24,919 nucleotides of DNA from DATFYI01 sp035315125 (GCA_035315125.1 DATFYI010000228.1:1-24919), one strand, 5' to 3'. Counted from the first letter of the stretch, positions 1 to 7,583 are shown. A program made the numbers and translations. Notes: generated by a model from the sequence alone, not told the origin.

Positions 1-1
1 T

Positions 2-148
2 GATCGACTGGTCTCTATCCCGATGGTCGGACAAAGCGATTCTTTGAACCTGGCTGTCGCTACTGCAGTTGTTTTATACGAGATTTTCAACCAGAGGCGA
101 GAAAAACAGTTTCATTCTCAGGATTCATCAGCTAAAAGAGGGAGTTAA
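2..148 (+). CDS. TrmH/SpoU-family RNA 2'-O-methyltransferase, C-terminal end (partial)
   Basis: Only the last 48 codons lie in the window; the 5' part is cut off by the window edge. The reading frame begins at base 2 and ends at TAA 146-148. The stretch IPMVGQSDSLNLAVATAVVLYE matches the C-terminal SAM-binding knot motif of SPOUT methyltransferases (family pattern: IPM.G...SLN.SVA.A..LYE). These enzymes methylate the 2'-O of ribose in tRNA or rRNA. Which RNA this one modifies cannot be told from the tail. A short, charged, probably disordered tail (about 20 residues) follows the knot. ruvA starts four bases after the stop, so the two are probably co-transcribed. Confidence 0.85.
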   Translation, partial: DRLVSIPMVGQSDSLNLAVATAVVLYEIFNQRREKQFHSQDSSAKRGS

Positions 149-152
149 TACG

Positions 153-728
153 ATGATTGCGAGTATCCAGGGCGAAGTGATTGGATTTGGGGAGGACAGC
201 CTGGTCATCCTGGTTGGCGGGATTGGTGTGCGCGTGTATGTGCCAAATTCATTGCGGGCTCAGGCCCGACCTGGAGAAAAGCTTTTTTTGCTAACTCATC
301 TTGTAGTACGACAGGATGCATTGATATTGTATGGTTTTGAAACGGAAGCAGAGCGTGATTTTTATATTATGCTGCTTGGAGTTAATGGCGTGGGGCCAAG
401 GATTGCGCTGGCAATTCTTTCTACGCTGACAGTCGATTCGATGCGGAGAGCAGTTTTAAGTGAACAGGCTGATATTTTCAGCCGGGTACCGGGTGTTGGA
501 AAAAAAACTGCCCAAAAGATTTTGCTACATTTGCAAGGACGTGTAAGTGGTGAAGCCCTGCTGCCCGGGGCTCCTGGCGCTGAGACAGATATTGAAGTTC
601 TGGATGCATTGACCAGCCTGGGCTATAGCATTGTTGAGGCTCAGGCTGCCCTCCAATCGATCCCCAGGGATACTGCGACAGATGTTGAAACACGCCTGCG
701 TTTAGCGTTACAATATTTTTCCAGCTAA
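153..728 (+). CDS. ruvA: Holliday junction DNA helicase subunit RuvA
   Basis: RuvA binds the four-way Holliday junction as a tetramer and loads the RuvB motor for branch migration in recombinational repair. The protein is 191 aa (E. coli RuvA is about 203). It starts MIASIQGEVIGFGEDSLVI, the usual OB-fold domain I start. Two helix-hairpin-helix motifs follow, LLGVNGVGPRIALAIL and SRVPGVGKKTAQKILLHL, and then the flexible linker and the C-terminal RuvB-contacting domain III (about residues 145-191). ATG 153 is preferred over an upstream in-frame start because it aligns with the family and has AAGAGGGAG about 8 bases upstream. No ruvB or ruvC is adjacent; the gene follows an RNA methyltransferase and precedes a membrane protein. 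Confidence 0.96.
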   Translation: MIASIQGEVIGFGEDSLVILVGGIGVRVYVPNSLRAQARPGEKLFLLTHLVVRQDALILYGFETEAERDFYIMLLGVNGVGPRIALAILSTLTVDSMRRAVLSEQADIFSRVPGVGKKTAQKILLHLQGRVSGEALLPGAPGAETDIEVLDALTSLGYSIVEAQAALQSIPRDTATDVETRLRLALQYFSS

Positions 729-744
729 AAATTTGGAGGTGGTT

Positions 745-1659
745 TTGGATAAACGGCCATCCAGCTTTGCTATCGATATCCGCAGATTTCCATTCCATGG
801 CTGGATCGGATTAGTCCTGATCGCTATTTTCTGGCCCCTCAATTGGTTTTTGCCTGGATTGCGTACAAATTGGGCATTTTTTCCTCTCTGGCTAGGTTAT
901 TCACTTACCATGGATGGTCTGGTTTTTGTCAGGCGCGGCTCTTCACTATTCCAAAGAAGTTGGAAGCGTTACTTAGAGTTGTTCTTTATTTCAATGCTGG
1001 GTTGGTGGCTCTTTGAGGTTCTAAATGAGCGCGTTCAAAATTGGAGCTACATTGGAATCAGTATTTTCGCCCAACCAATTTATTTATTGGAAGCGACAAT
1101 CAGTTTTTCAACCGTAATACCGGCAGTATTTGGCGCATCCGAATTTATTGCAAGTTTTAATTTTATCCGCTGGATGAAAAAAGGGCCGATTATCAGTCAG
1201 GATAGAAAAACTACCCTGTTTTTCTTTTCAGCTGGAGTGGCGATGCTTGGTTTAATGTTGATATGGCCGCGCTATTTTTTTGCCTTTATGTGGTTATCAG
1301 TCTTTTTTATGCTCGAACCATTTAATGTCTGGCTTGGGAATCGATCTTTAACAGATTTCACAAAAAATGGAGATTGGCGTCCTATAATCAGTCTGTTTTT
1401 AGGGGTTTTAATGACTGGTTTCTTTTGGGAGATGTGGAATTTTTACTCGTATCCCAAGTGGATCTATACAGTCCCTTTTGTGAATTTCGGTCATATCTTC
1501 GAAATGCCTCTCCTTGGCTATCTTGGATATCTGCCCTTTTCGCTAGAGCTTTATTCACTTTATCATTTCATCATGGGGCTGTTCGGTTCAAAACACTCGG
1601 GCTATTTACAGGTCAGTCCGGATAATTCATCACCCGATCGCATCACAGCGGAAGGGTAG
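745..1659 (+). CDS. Polytopic membrane protein of unknown function, internally duplicated
   Basis: I do not recognise the family. The 304-residue product has about eight hydrophobic segments rich in Trp and Phe, no signal peptide, and a polar C-terminal tail. TTG 745 is chosen as the start because GGAGG (735-739) sits five bases upstream; the in-frame TTG at 733 overlaps that site. The protein is built from two similar halves. W49/W183, SL 67-68/201-202, W73/W211, G86/G225, E91/E229, N94/N232, W100/W239, Y102/Y241 and E116/E253 match at an offset of 134-139 residues. The repeated acidic-Asn-Trp-Tyr pattern (E..N......W.Y) lies at membrane edges and could form a pseudo-symmetric pocket. Duplicated small membrane enzymes such as lycopene cyclase-type folds are a possible analogy, but I see no diagnostic motif. 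It lies 16 bases after ruvA and is probably co-transcribed with it. Confidence 0.8.
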   Translation: MDKRPSSFAIDIRRFPFHGWIGLVLIAIFWPLNWFLPGLRTNWAFFPLWLGYSLTMDGLVFVRRGSSLFQRSWKRYLELFFISMLGWWLFEVLNERVQNWSYIGISIFAQPIYLLEATISFSTVIPAVFGASEFIASFNFIRWMKKGPIISQDRKTTLFFFSAGVAMLGLMLIWPRYFFAFMWLSVFFMLEPFNVWLGNRSLTDFTKNGDWRPIISLFLGVLMTGFFWEMWNFYSYPKWIYTVPFVNFGHIFEMPLLGYLGYLPFSLELYSLYHFIMGLFGSKHSGYLQVSPDNSSPDRITAEG

Positions 1660-1695
1660 ACCCACGAATTTGTTGAAAAATGATTTCATTAATAG

Positions 1696-1707
1696 AACAA
1701 ATATGTT
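1696..1707. promoter_or_regulatory. Short palindrome AACA-N4-TGTT upstream of uvrA
   Basis: AACAAATATGTT is a perfect dyad with a 4-base spacer, about 60 bases upstream of the likely uvrA -10 element. It resembles Gram-positive type LexA (Cheo/Din) boxes, GAAC-N4-GTTC, but the arms are one base further apart and the outer G/C pair is incomplete (G on the left, A on the right). uvrA is a classic SOS gene, which is the only reason to suspect LexA. It may equally be chance in an AT-rich stretch. Confidence 0.2.
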
Positions 1708-1765
1708 ATATTAGAACAAAAATAGCATTCATTGAAACCGCTGCGCTCGGACTACTGATAGGTTC

Positions 1766-1774
1766 TGGTATAAT
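1766..1774 (+). promoter_or_regulatory. Extended -10 promoter, probable uvrA promoter
   Basis: TGGTATAAT is a consensus extended -10 element (TGn plus TATAAT). No good -35 hexamer is visible at 17-18 bases, which is tolerated in extended -10 promoters. The predicted start point is near 1781, giving a leader of about 147 bases before uvrA ATG 1928. Confidence 0.55.
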
Positions 1775-1782
1775 TTCTTTTC

Positions 1783-1878
1783 ATGCTTTTTAGACGTGGT
1801 AGATCAAAAAAAATGATTCTGGAAAGCATGATTGGTTTTTCTAAAATGGTTACAAAGGTCGATATGACCTTTTTGTAA
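1783..1878 (+). CDS. Possible 31-codon leader ORF in the uvrA 5' region
   Basis: An uninterrupted frame runs from ATG 1783 to TAA 1876-1878 and encodes a short basic peptide starting MLFRRGRSKKMILESM. The ATG would lie only about two bases after the predicted transcription start, so translation would be nearly leaderless; there is no Shine-Dalgarno. It ends inside the hairpin at 1854-1872 and 49 bases before uvrA. A 31-codon ORF can occur by chance, so this is a weak call supported only by its position relative to promoter and hairpin. Confidence 0.2.
   Translation: MLFRRGRSKKMILESMIGFSKMVTKVDMTFL
1854..1872 (+). other. Hairpin at the end of the uvrA leader
   Basis: AAAGGTC (1854-1860) and GACCTTT (1866-1872) form a perfect 7-bp stem with a GATAT loop, followed by TTGTAATTTG. 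It is AT-rich for an intrinsic terminator but sits between promoter and gene, so it could act as a weak attenuator. It contains the last codons of the possible leader ORF. Confidence 0.35.
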
Positions 1879-1927
1879 TTTGTTTGTGAATTGATTTTAT
1901 ATTGTTAAGAGGCTTCAGGAATAGATT

Positions 1928-4855
1928 ATGTCTCAAAATGTTATTCGCGTGGTCGGCGCACGCGCGCATAATTTAAAAAATATTACGGTAGAAATACCGC
2001 GTGATAAATTTGTTGTCATCACCGGTTTATCTGGTTCTGGGAAATCATCGTTGGCATTTGATACCATTTTTGCCGAAGGCCAACGGCGTTATGTCGAGTC
2101 CCTCTCAGCCTACGCTCGCCAATTCCTGGGTCAGATGGAAAAACCGGATGTAGATTCCATTGAGGGATTATCTCCAGCGGTTTCGATAGACCAGAAGGCT
2201 ACTTCTCATAATCCGCGTTCAACCGTTGGAACGGTTACGGAAATTTATGATTATCTGCGCCTGCTATTCGCAAGAGTCGGTATTCCACACTGCCCGATTT
2301 GCGGGCGCGAAGTCGTCCGTCAATCTGCCCAAGAAATCGTAGACAATATCGAAGGTTTGCCGGTAGACAGCCGTTTACTGGTTCTGGCGCCCATCATCCG
2401 CGGGCGTAAAGGTACTTATCAGGCTGTTTTTGAGGAAATTCGTAAGGCAGGCTTTATCCGCGTACGGGTGGATGGCAAAGTCTATAATCTGGATGAAGAA
2501 ATCAGCCTGGACAGGTATAAAGCTCACACCATCGAAGCTGTGGTGGATCGATTGGTCCTTTCACAGCAAGAAACCGAAGAAGATAAACAGGCTGCTCGTT
2601 CTCGCCTGAACGATTCGATCGAGACAGCCCTAAAAGTTGGTGAAGGCTATCTAATTATCCAGAACCTTTCACAAGAACCGCCTCAAGATTTATTTTTCTC
2701 GGAACATCTGGCCTGCCCGGAACATGGCATTAGCCTGCCAGAGATTGAACCGCACACATTTTCTTTCAACACTCCGCATGGAGCCTGCCCGGATTGCCAG
2801 GGTCTGGGCAGCAAACTGGAAATCGATCCAGATCTGCTCATCCCGGATCCAGAACGTAGTTTGAATGAAGGCGCCATTATTGCGCTGGAATGGAACGGGC
2901 CGCGTGATCAAGGCGGCTATTACTGGCAAATGGTTGAGGCAGTTGCACGAGAGCAGCACATTGATCTGGATGCCCCGGTCAGGACCATCCCAAAGTCAAA
3001 ATTGGATGTTATTCTGTATGGGACTGGAAAACAGGAGATTACAATCCACCTGCAAGGTCGAAACGATCGCCAGTCCACTTTTTCAACTGCTTTTGAAGGT
3101 GTGGTCCACAATCTGGAACGTCGCTATCGCGAGACAAATTCCGAATACATTCGAAATAAAATAACTGAGTTTATGAGTAACCGGCCCTGTCCGACTTGTA
3201 AAGGCAACCGGCTTCGCCCTGAAGCGCTGGCAGTGACAGTGGATGATCATAATATTGTTCAGGTGACGGATTGGCCTGTGAACCAGGCATTAGAATGGGC
3301 CCATCGATTGGCCGGTCAAGATTCCCCACTTAATCAGCGTGATCGCACGATCTCAGAACGAATCTTGAAGGAGATCCAAGCCAGATTAGGCTTCTTAGTG
3401 AATGTGGGTCTGGATTATTTGACGTTGCGGCGGTCAGCCGGGTCACTTTCTGGCGGTGAAGCTCAGCGTATCCGGCTGGCTACTCAAATTGGTTCGCGTT
3501 TGATGGGCGTGTTGTATGTTTTGGATGAGCCATCTATCGGCCTGCATCCACGCGACAATGGACGTTTGCTGGCAACATTGAAATCTCTTCGAGATTTGGG
3601 CAACACCGTCCTGGTAGTTGAACACGATGAGGAAACGATCTTATCTGCGGATTGGGTGGTTGATTTAGGGCCAGGGGCCGGTGAACACGGTGGTTTGGTA
3701 GTTGCTGAGGGAACTGTAGAAAATATAATCGAATCACCCGAATCATTGACCGGAGCCTATTTATCTCGCCGGCTGCAAGTCCCCGTCCCAACAGAACGAA
3801 GAAAAGGAAATGGAAAGTTTTTAAAAATTGTAGCGGCAAAATCAAACAACCTGAAAGATGTAACGGTCAGCATACCTTTAGGAAAGTTTGTTTGTATAAC
3901 GGGGGTTTCAGGTTCTGGTAAATCTACTTTGATGGTAGATGTTTTGTATAATGCCCTGGCGCGCGATCTGCACGGAGCACATACCCAACCGGGCGAATAT
4001 GAGCGAATAGAGGGTATTGAACATATCGATAAGGTCATAGATATTGACCAATCGCCCATCGGTCGAACACCTCGCTCCAATCCTGGAACTTACACCGGAA
4101 TGTTTGATGAAATTCGTAAATTATTTGCAGAGCTGCCCGAAAGCAAAATGCGTGGTTATACCTCTGGTCGATTTTCCTTTAACGTACATGGAGGTCGCTG
4201 CGAGGCTTGCCAGGGACAGGGCCAATTACGGATTGAAATGCAGTTTTTACCAGATATCTACGTGCCTTGCGATGTATGCCATGGCGCCCGTTTTAATCGC
4301 GAGACATTGCAAGTAAAGTTCAAGGGACTTTCAATTGCAGATGTGCTGGATACCACCGTCGAAGGTGGTCTGGAGTTATTTGCGGCATTTCCAAATATTG
4401 TCTCAAAGCTGCAAACTTTGACAGATGTGGGGTTAGGTTATGTCAAGATTGGACAGCCTGCACCAACCCTGTCTGGTGGAGAAGCTCAGCGTGTTAAATT
4501 ATCCCGGGAGCTTTCTCGGCGTGCGACGGGATGCACGCTTTACGTTTTGGACGAACCTTCAGTTGGTTTACACGCGGCGGATGTTCATAAGCTGATTGAA
4601 GTGCTACAACGCCTGGTAGACGCTGGAAATACGGTCTTGATTATTGAACATAATATGGATATTATCAAAGTGGCTGACTACATCATAGACCTGGGGCCTG
4701 AAGGCGGGGATCGCGGCGGCCAAATCATTGCAACGGGAACACCTGAAGAAGTGTGCAAAGCAGACCAATCCTACACTGGCCAGTATTTAAATATGTACTT
4801 GCAACAAAACCACCATCCGACAGGAAGACTCGCCGAATCTGCAAATATCAGGTAG
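1928..4855 (+). CDS. uvrA: Excinuclease ABC subunit A (UvrA)
   Basis: UvrA is the damage-sensing ATPase of nucleotide excision repair: the dimer finds distorted DNA and hands it to UvrB. The 975-residue protein (E. coli 940) has two ABC modules. The first has Walker A GLSGSGKSS at about 33-41, a zinc-module CPICG, and signature LSGGEAQRIRLA with LDEPSIGLHPRD. The second has Walker A GVSGSGKST at 659-667, the C-terminal zinc finger with C758, C761, C781 and C784 (CEAC-x19-CDVC), and signature LSGGEAQRVKLS with LDEPSVGLH. All catalytic motifs are intact. ATG 1928 begins the usual UvrA N-terminus (I.V.GARAHNLKNI), with CAGGA seven bases upstream. It has its own 268-base upstream region, so it is probably transcribed separately from ruvA. 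A short polar tail follows the second module. Confidence 0.98.
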   Translation: MSQNVIRVVGARAHNLKNITVEIPRDKFVVITGLSGSGKSSLAFDTIFAEGQRRYVESLSAYARQFLGQMEKPDVDSIEGLSPAVSIDQKATSHNPRSTVGTVTEIYDYLRLLFARVGIPHCPICGREVVRQSAQEIVDNIEGLPVDSRLLVLAPIIRGRKGTYQAVFEEIRKAGFIRVRVDGKVYNLDEEISLDRYKAHTIEAVVDRLVLSQQETEEDKQAARSRLNDSIETALKVGEGYLIIQNLSQEPPQDLFFSEHLACPEHGISLPEIEPHTFSFNTPHGACPDCQGLGSKLEIDPDLLIPDPERSLNEGAIIALEWNGPRDQGGYYWQMVEAVAREQHIDLDAPVRTIPKSKLDVILYGTGKQEITIHLQGRNDRQSTFSTAFEGVVHNLERRYRETNSEYIRNKITEFMSNRPCPTCKGNRLRPEALAVTVDDHNIVQVTDWPVNQALEWAHRLAGQDSPLNQRDRTISERILKEIQARLGFLVNVGLDYLTLRRSAGSLSGGEAQRIRLATQIGSRLMGVLYVLDEPSIGLHPRDNGRLLATLKSLRDLGNTVLVVEHDEETILSADWVVDLGPGAGEHGGLVVAEGTVENIIESPESLTGAYLSRRLQVPVPTERRKGNGKFLKIVAAKSNNLKDVTVSIPLGKFVCITGVSGSGKSTLMVDVLYNALARDLHGAHTQPGEYERIEGIEHIDKVIDIDQSPIGRTPRSNPGTYTGMFDEIRKLFAELPESKMRGYTSGRFSFNVHGGRCEACQGQGQLRIEMQFLPDIYVPCDVCHGARFNRETLQVKFKGLSIADVLDTTVEGGLELFAAFPNIVSKLQTLTDVGLGYVKIGQPAPTLSGGEAQRVKLSRELSRRATGCTLYVLDEPSVGLHAADVHKLIEVLQRLVDAGNTVLIIEHNMDIIKVADYIIDLGPEGGDRGGQIIATGTPEEVCKADQSYTGQYLNMYLQQNHHPTGRLAESANIR

Positions 4856-4912
4856 AATTCTTGGAGATGGGGGGCACGCAAAAAAATCTAGCAGTACAAA
4901 AACCAATGGATT

Positions 4913-4926
4913 AAGGGAATTCCCTT
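4913..4926. repeat. 14-bp perfect palindrome between uvrA and the LysM gene
   Basis: AAGGGAATTCCCTT is a perfect palindrome 21 bases upstream of the LysM gene start. Outer ACCAA (4901-4905) and TTGGT (4925-4929) add a further, overlapping dyad. It could be an operator for the LysM gene or part of a uvrA 3' structure; no U-tract follows it, so it is not a typical terminator. Confidence 0.35.
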
Positions 4927-4947
4927 GGTCTCACAAGAGGATATAAA

Positions 4948-5688
4948 ATGAGTGGAAAAGACTCACCCCAAAACGTGATTGAATCCTATCGAAAACGCCA
5001 ACAGATGACGCCTTATCTGATTGGGGGATTGGCAGTTTTGCTGGTGGCAGTGGGGGTCATCATTCTGGTAGTATGGTTCAGTGGTTCGAATCACCCGGCG
5101 ATCGCACTCTTTGCATCCAAAACACCTACTGCAACGAATACTTTCACGCCATCACCAATTCCGCCGACATTAACACCCACTAATACCGAACAGCCTAGTG
5201 ATACGCCCACCAGCACAATAACACCAACTCCGCAGGGTCCATTCGAATATACAGTCAAGGATGGTGATACTTGCTGGGGGATTGCCCAAAATTTTAAGGT
5301 CGATGTGATGGTTCTTTTGGCGCTAAATAATTTCGCACCGAACGCTTGCCCAATTACCGCTTCCCAAAAGATCCTTGTGCCTGCTCCAAATCAATCTTTG
5401 CCAACCGCGACTCCACTGCCCACAAACTTTGCGCGTGGTACAAAAATTAATTATGTTATTCAAACCAATGATACCCTGGCGAACATCGCTTCAAGGTTCA
5501 ATACAACCGTTGAGCAGATTATGAAAGACAACAAGATAACCAATGCCAACCAAATTACGGCAGGGCAGACGCTGGTCATTGTATATGGACTGGTAACACC
5601 AACTCAGACAAGAGTGCCAACCAGTACGGCTGCGGCAACTTCAACGCCAAATTTGATCACTCTGCCAACAGAGACAAAAACACCTTAG
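4948..5688 (+). CDS. Membrane-anchored protein with two LysM domains
   Basis: LysM domains bind N-acetylglucosamine-containing glycans such as peptidoglycan. The 246-residue product has a short basic cytoplasmic N-terminus, one transmembrane helix (about 22-45) and a Thr/Pro-rich linker (about 58-97). LysM 1 (about 100-146, YTVKDGDTCWGIAQNFKV) is followed by a second linker, LysM 2 (about 168-214, YVIQTNDTLANIASRFN), and a Thr/Pro-rich tail. No catalytic domain is present, so it is probably a wall-binding or anchoring protein. LysM 1 has two Cys (C109, C134) at positions that could form a disulfide outside the cell; LysM 2 has none. GAGGATATAAA precedes ATG 4948. It converges with queG, the stops being 16 bases apart, and no clear terminator is visible between them. 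Confidence 0.9.
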   Translation: MSGKDSPQNVIESYRKRQQMTPYLIGGLAVLLVAVGVIILVVWFSGSNHPAIALFASKTPTATNTFTPSPIPPTLTPTNTEQPSDTPTSTITPTPQGPFEYTVKDGDTCWGIAQNFKVDVMVLLALNNFAPNACPITASQKILVPAPNQSLPTATPLPTNFARGTKINYVIQTNDTLANIASRFNTTVEQIMKDNKITNANQITAGQTLVIVYGLVTPTQTRVPTSTAAATSTPNLITLPTETKTP

Positions 5689-5704
5689 CCAAATCCGATA
5701 TTTT

Positions 5705-6853
5705 TCAAATCACAGCCCGTGCCGTTTCAATCTCAAACAAAACGGCCGGGTCTGTTTCTATTTTTTGAGCGTTTTCAAGGCTGAGGCGAGCTGCTTGCGT
5801 ACCGATCTGTCCCATCGCCCAAGCAGCATGTGCACGAACTAATGGTTCAGCATCAGAGCGCAGAGCGGTGGTCAGGTATGGAACACTCGCAGTTTCTTTT
5901 GCGTTTCCCAAAGCAATCGCGACATTACGAAGGTAACCTCTGCGCTTTGCACGCAGCACCGGGCTTCGTCGGAATTTCCGGTTGAATTCTTGGGGTGATA
6001 AAAGCAGCTCAGCGTGAAGCTCGGGCAAAGGCACACCTGGGCGTGCATCGAAAGCTGGGTCACTTACAAGTTGAGCAAAACGGGTGTTCCAAGGGCAAAC
6101 AGCCTGACAGAAATCACATCCAAAGATCCAATTCCCCATTAACAAGCGTAAGTCCGGTGAAATGCTTCCTTTTTGCTCAATAGTGAGGTAAGAAATGCAG
6201 CGGGTGGCATCCAAAGTGCGATCAGGCTGGATGCAGTGGGTAGGGCAGGCTGTGATGCAACGTGTACAACTGCCACAGCGGTCAGCTAAAAAAGGTAGGT
6301 CTGGCTCAATCTCAATATTTAAAAAGACTTCGGCCAGAAAGAAAAAAGAACCCTGCGTCGGTGAGATCAGACAGCTATTTTTACCGATCCAACCTAATCC
6401 GGCCGACTGAGATATTTCACGCTCCAAAATAGGACCGGTATCAGTATAGGCATGTCGATCAACCGGTTTTCCAACAATTTTTTCCAGGCTAACGATTAAC
6501 TGGTCAAGGCGAGGCGGAATGACCCAGTGATAATCCTCACCCCAGGCATAGCTAGCTATCCTTCCATGCGGTTCTGTGGATTTGTTTCCGGTCATTTCAA
6601 AAGGAGCAGGGTATCGAATGCCGCAAGTTAAGATTGAATGACAGTCCTCAAGGATCAACCCAGGGTTTTTTCGGCACTGACGAGCGCGTTCAGTTGCCAG
6701 ATAAGTCATCGTTCCATGCAGGCCATTTGCAAGCCACTTTTCGTAAACAGGAAAATGAATTGGAGGTGCGGGTGATGTGATTCCGCATAATGAAAAGCCG
6801 AGGCTGCACGCCTCGGCTTTGATATCATCTCGCAGGGTCGTTTGACCATCCAT
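5705..6853 (-). CDS. queG: Epoxyqueuosine reductase QueG
   Basis: QueG catalyses the last step of queuosine synthesis in tRNA, reducing epoxyqueuosine with a cobalamin cofactor and two 4Fe-4S clusters. The 382-residue product has an N-terminal cobalamin-binding part with YTDTGPILER (conserved acidic residue D138). Two ferredoxin-like cluster motifs follow: CGSCTRC..AC at C193, C196, C199 and C203, and C219 with CDFCQAVCP at C246, C249 and C253. The C-terminus has HEAT-like repeats of the PBS lyase type (VPYLTTALRSDAEPLVRAHAAWAMGQIG), as in the long QueG form. ATG 6853 is preferred over in-frame TTG 6874 because it fits the family N-terminus; neither has a clear ribosome site. It starts 43 bases after the upstream lipoprotein gene and may be read with it. 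An 11-bp GC-rich inverted repeat lies within its first codons. Confidence 0.95.
   Translation of the reverse strand: MDGQTTLRDDIKAEACSLGFSLCGITSPAPPIHFPVYEKWLANGLHGTMTYLATERARQCRKNPGLILEDCHSILTCGIRYPAPFEMTGNKSTEPHGRIASYAWGEDYHWVIPPRLDQLIVSLEKIVGKPVDRHAYTDTGPILEREISQSAGLGWIGKNSCLISPTQGSFFFLAEVFLNIEIEPDLPFLADRCGSCTRCITACPTHCIQPDRTLDATRCISYLTIEQKGSISPDLRLLMGNWIFGCDFCQAVCPWNTRFAQLVSDPAFDARPGVPLPELHAELLLSPQEFNRKFRRSPVLRAKRRGYLRNVAIALGNAKETASVPYLTTALRSDAEPLVRAHAAWAMGQIGTQAARLSLENAQKIETDPAVLFEIETARAVI
6793..6820 (-). other. GC-rich hairpin inside the first codons of queG
   Basis: AAAGCCGAGGC (6794-6804) and GCCTCGGCTTT (6810-6820) form a perfect 11-bp stem with a 5-base loop. On the - strand the stem is followed by a further T and then CATT, giving a run of four Ts, so it looks like a weak intrinsic terminator about 35-60 bases inside queG. 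It codes in frame for KAEACSLGFS. Confidence 0.5.
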
Positions 6854-6896
6854 TTTTCTAATTAACTCGACCAATATATGCCACTGGCTCGATTGC

Positions 6897-7583
6897 TTAT
6901 TTTACAATGATGTTAAAGTAGACCGAGAAAAATGCGGCTCCGTTGTCGTTGATGAGCGACCAGTAGGTCGTATAGGAACCTGGAGTAGAGGGGGCAAGAC
7001 AATCAATGTAGAAATCTTCGGTCTCGCCAATATTGACATTTTTGGGTGCCATTACAAGAGTAGCTTTATGATCGAATTGGGTGCCGCTTTCGTATTTCAT
7101 GTAGTAATCAGTATTCCATCTCTTTGTACCCACATTTTTAATGGTCCATACCATATCGAATTGATAGCCTGGGGGAAATACCGACGATTGGGGAAATTTC
7201 TGCGAAACCAATTGAGCGGCATCCGGACCTGTTGGTTTGGTGGGAGCAGGATAATAAGAGTTCGAAGCAGAAGATGTGCTGGTAGAAGTTGCAAATACTG
7301 TTGGTGTCATTGTCGGTAAAGCCGGGATGGCGGTTGGGTTAGGTGCTAAAGTCTCTGTGGGTGAAGCGGGGAGATTTGTTGCAGTTGGAATAGCCAAAGG
7401 TGTCGAAGTCGGGTTTTGAGCCGCTTGGAGTGTAATATTGGCGACAACAGTTTGTGCTGCTTGGGTTCGAACTGCATCCAGGTCCGGTGTTGGCGCTTGA
7501 GCTGCAGGGGTATTGCAGCCGGCCAATAGAGCAAAGCAAACAAAAAGGCTGAAACCCCCCGTTATTCGTTTTGATAAAAACAT
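6897..7583 (-). CDS. Lipoprotein with C-terminal FW/NBR1-type Ig-like domain (paralog 1)
   Basis: The 228-residue product begins with a lipoprotein signal, positive K5-R6 then a hydrophobic stretch ending LLAGC, so C23 is the expected lipidated residue. A low-complexity Thr/Pro/Ala linker (about 25-115) follows. The C-terminal half (about 125-228) is a beta-sandwich of the FW/NBR1 Ig-like type: PPGYQFDMVWTIKNVGTKRW, then PSTPGSYTTYWSLINDNG. In bacteria such domains occur on surface proteins and probably mediate binding; no enzymatic motif is present. ATG 7583 is chosen over the in-frame ATG five codons upstream because GGAGGG lies just before it. The downstream-facing neighbour is queG, and a close paralog lies immediately upstream. 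A good sigma-70-like promoter sits about 85 bases upstream of the start. Confidence 0.88.
   Translation of the reverse strand: MFLSKRITGGFSLFVCFALLAGCNTPAAQAPTPDLDAVRTQAAQTVVANITLQAAQNPTSTPLAIPTATNLPASPTETLAPNPTAIPALPTMTPTVFATSTSTSSASNSYYPAPTKPTGPDAAQLVSQKFPQSSVFPPGYQFDMVWTIKNVGTKRWNTDYYMKYESGTQFDHKATLVMAPKNVNIGETEDFYIDCLAPSTPGSYTTYWSLINDNGAAFFSVYFNIIVK

Noticed and set aside
2683..4316. Several long antisense and alternate-frame ORFs inside uvrA
   Set aside because: They are shadows of the intact uvrA frame, without ribosome sites or recognisable protein features.
5081..5094. T-arm-like GTGGTTCGAATCAC suggesting a tRNA
   Set aside because: It lies in the transmembrane-segment codons of the LysM gene; no acceptor, D or anticodon arms can be built around it.
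5655..5760. Terminator between the convergent LysM and queG genes
   Set aside because: No stem longer than a few bases was found in the 16-base gap or the adjoining gene ends.
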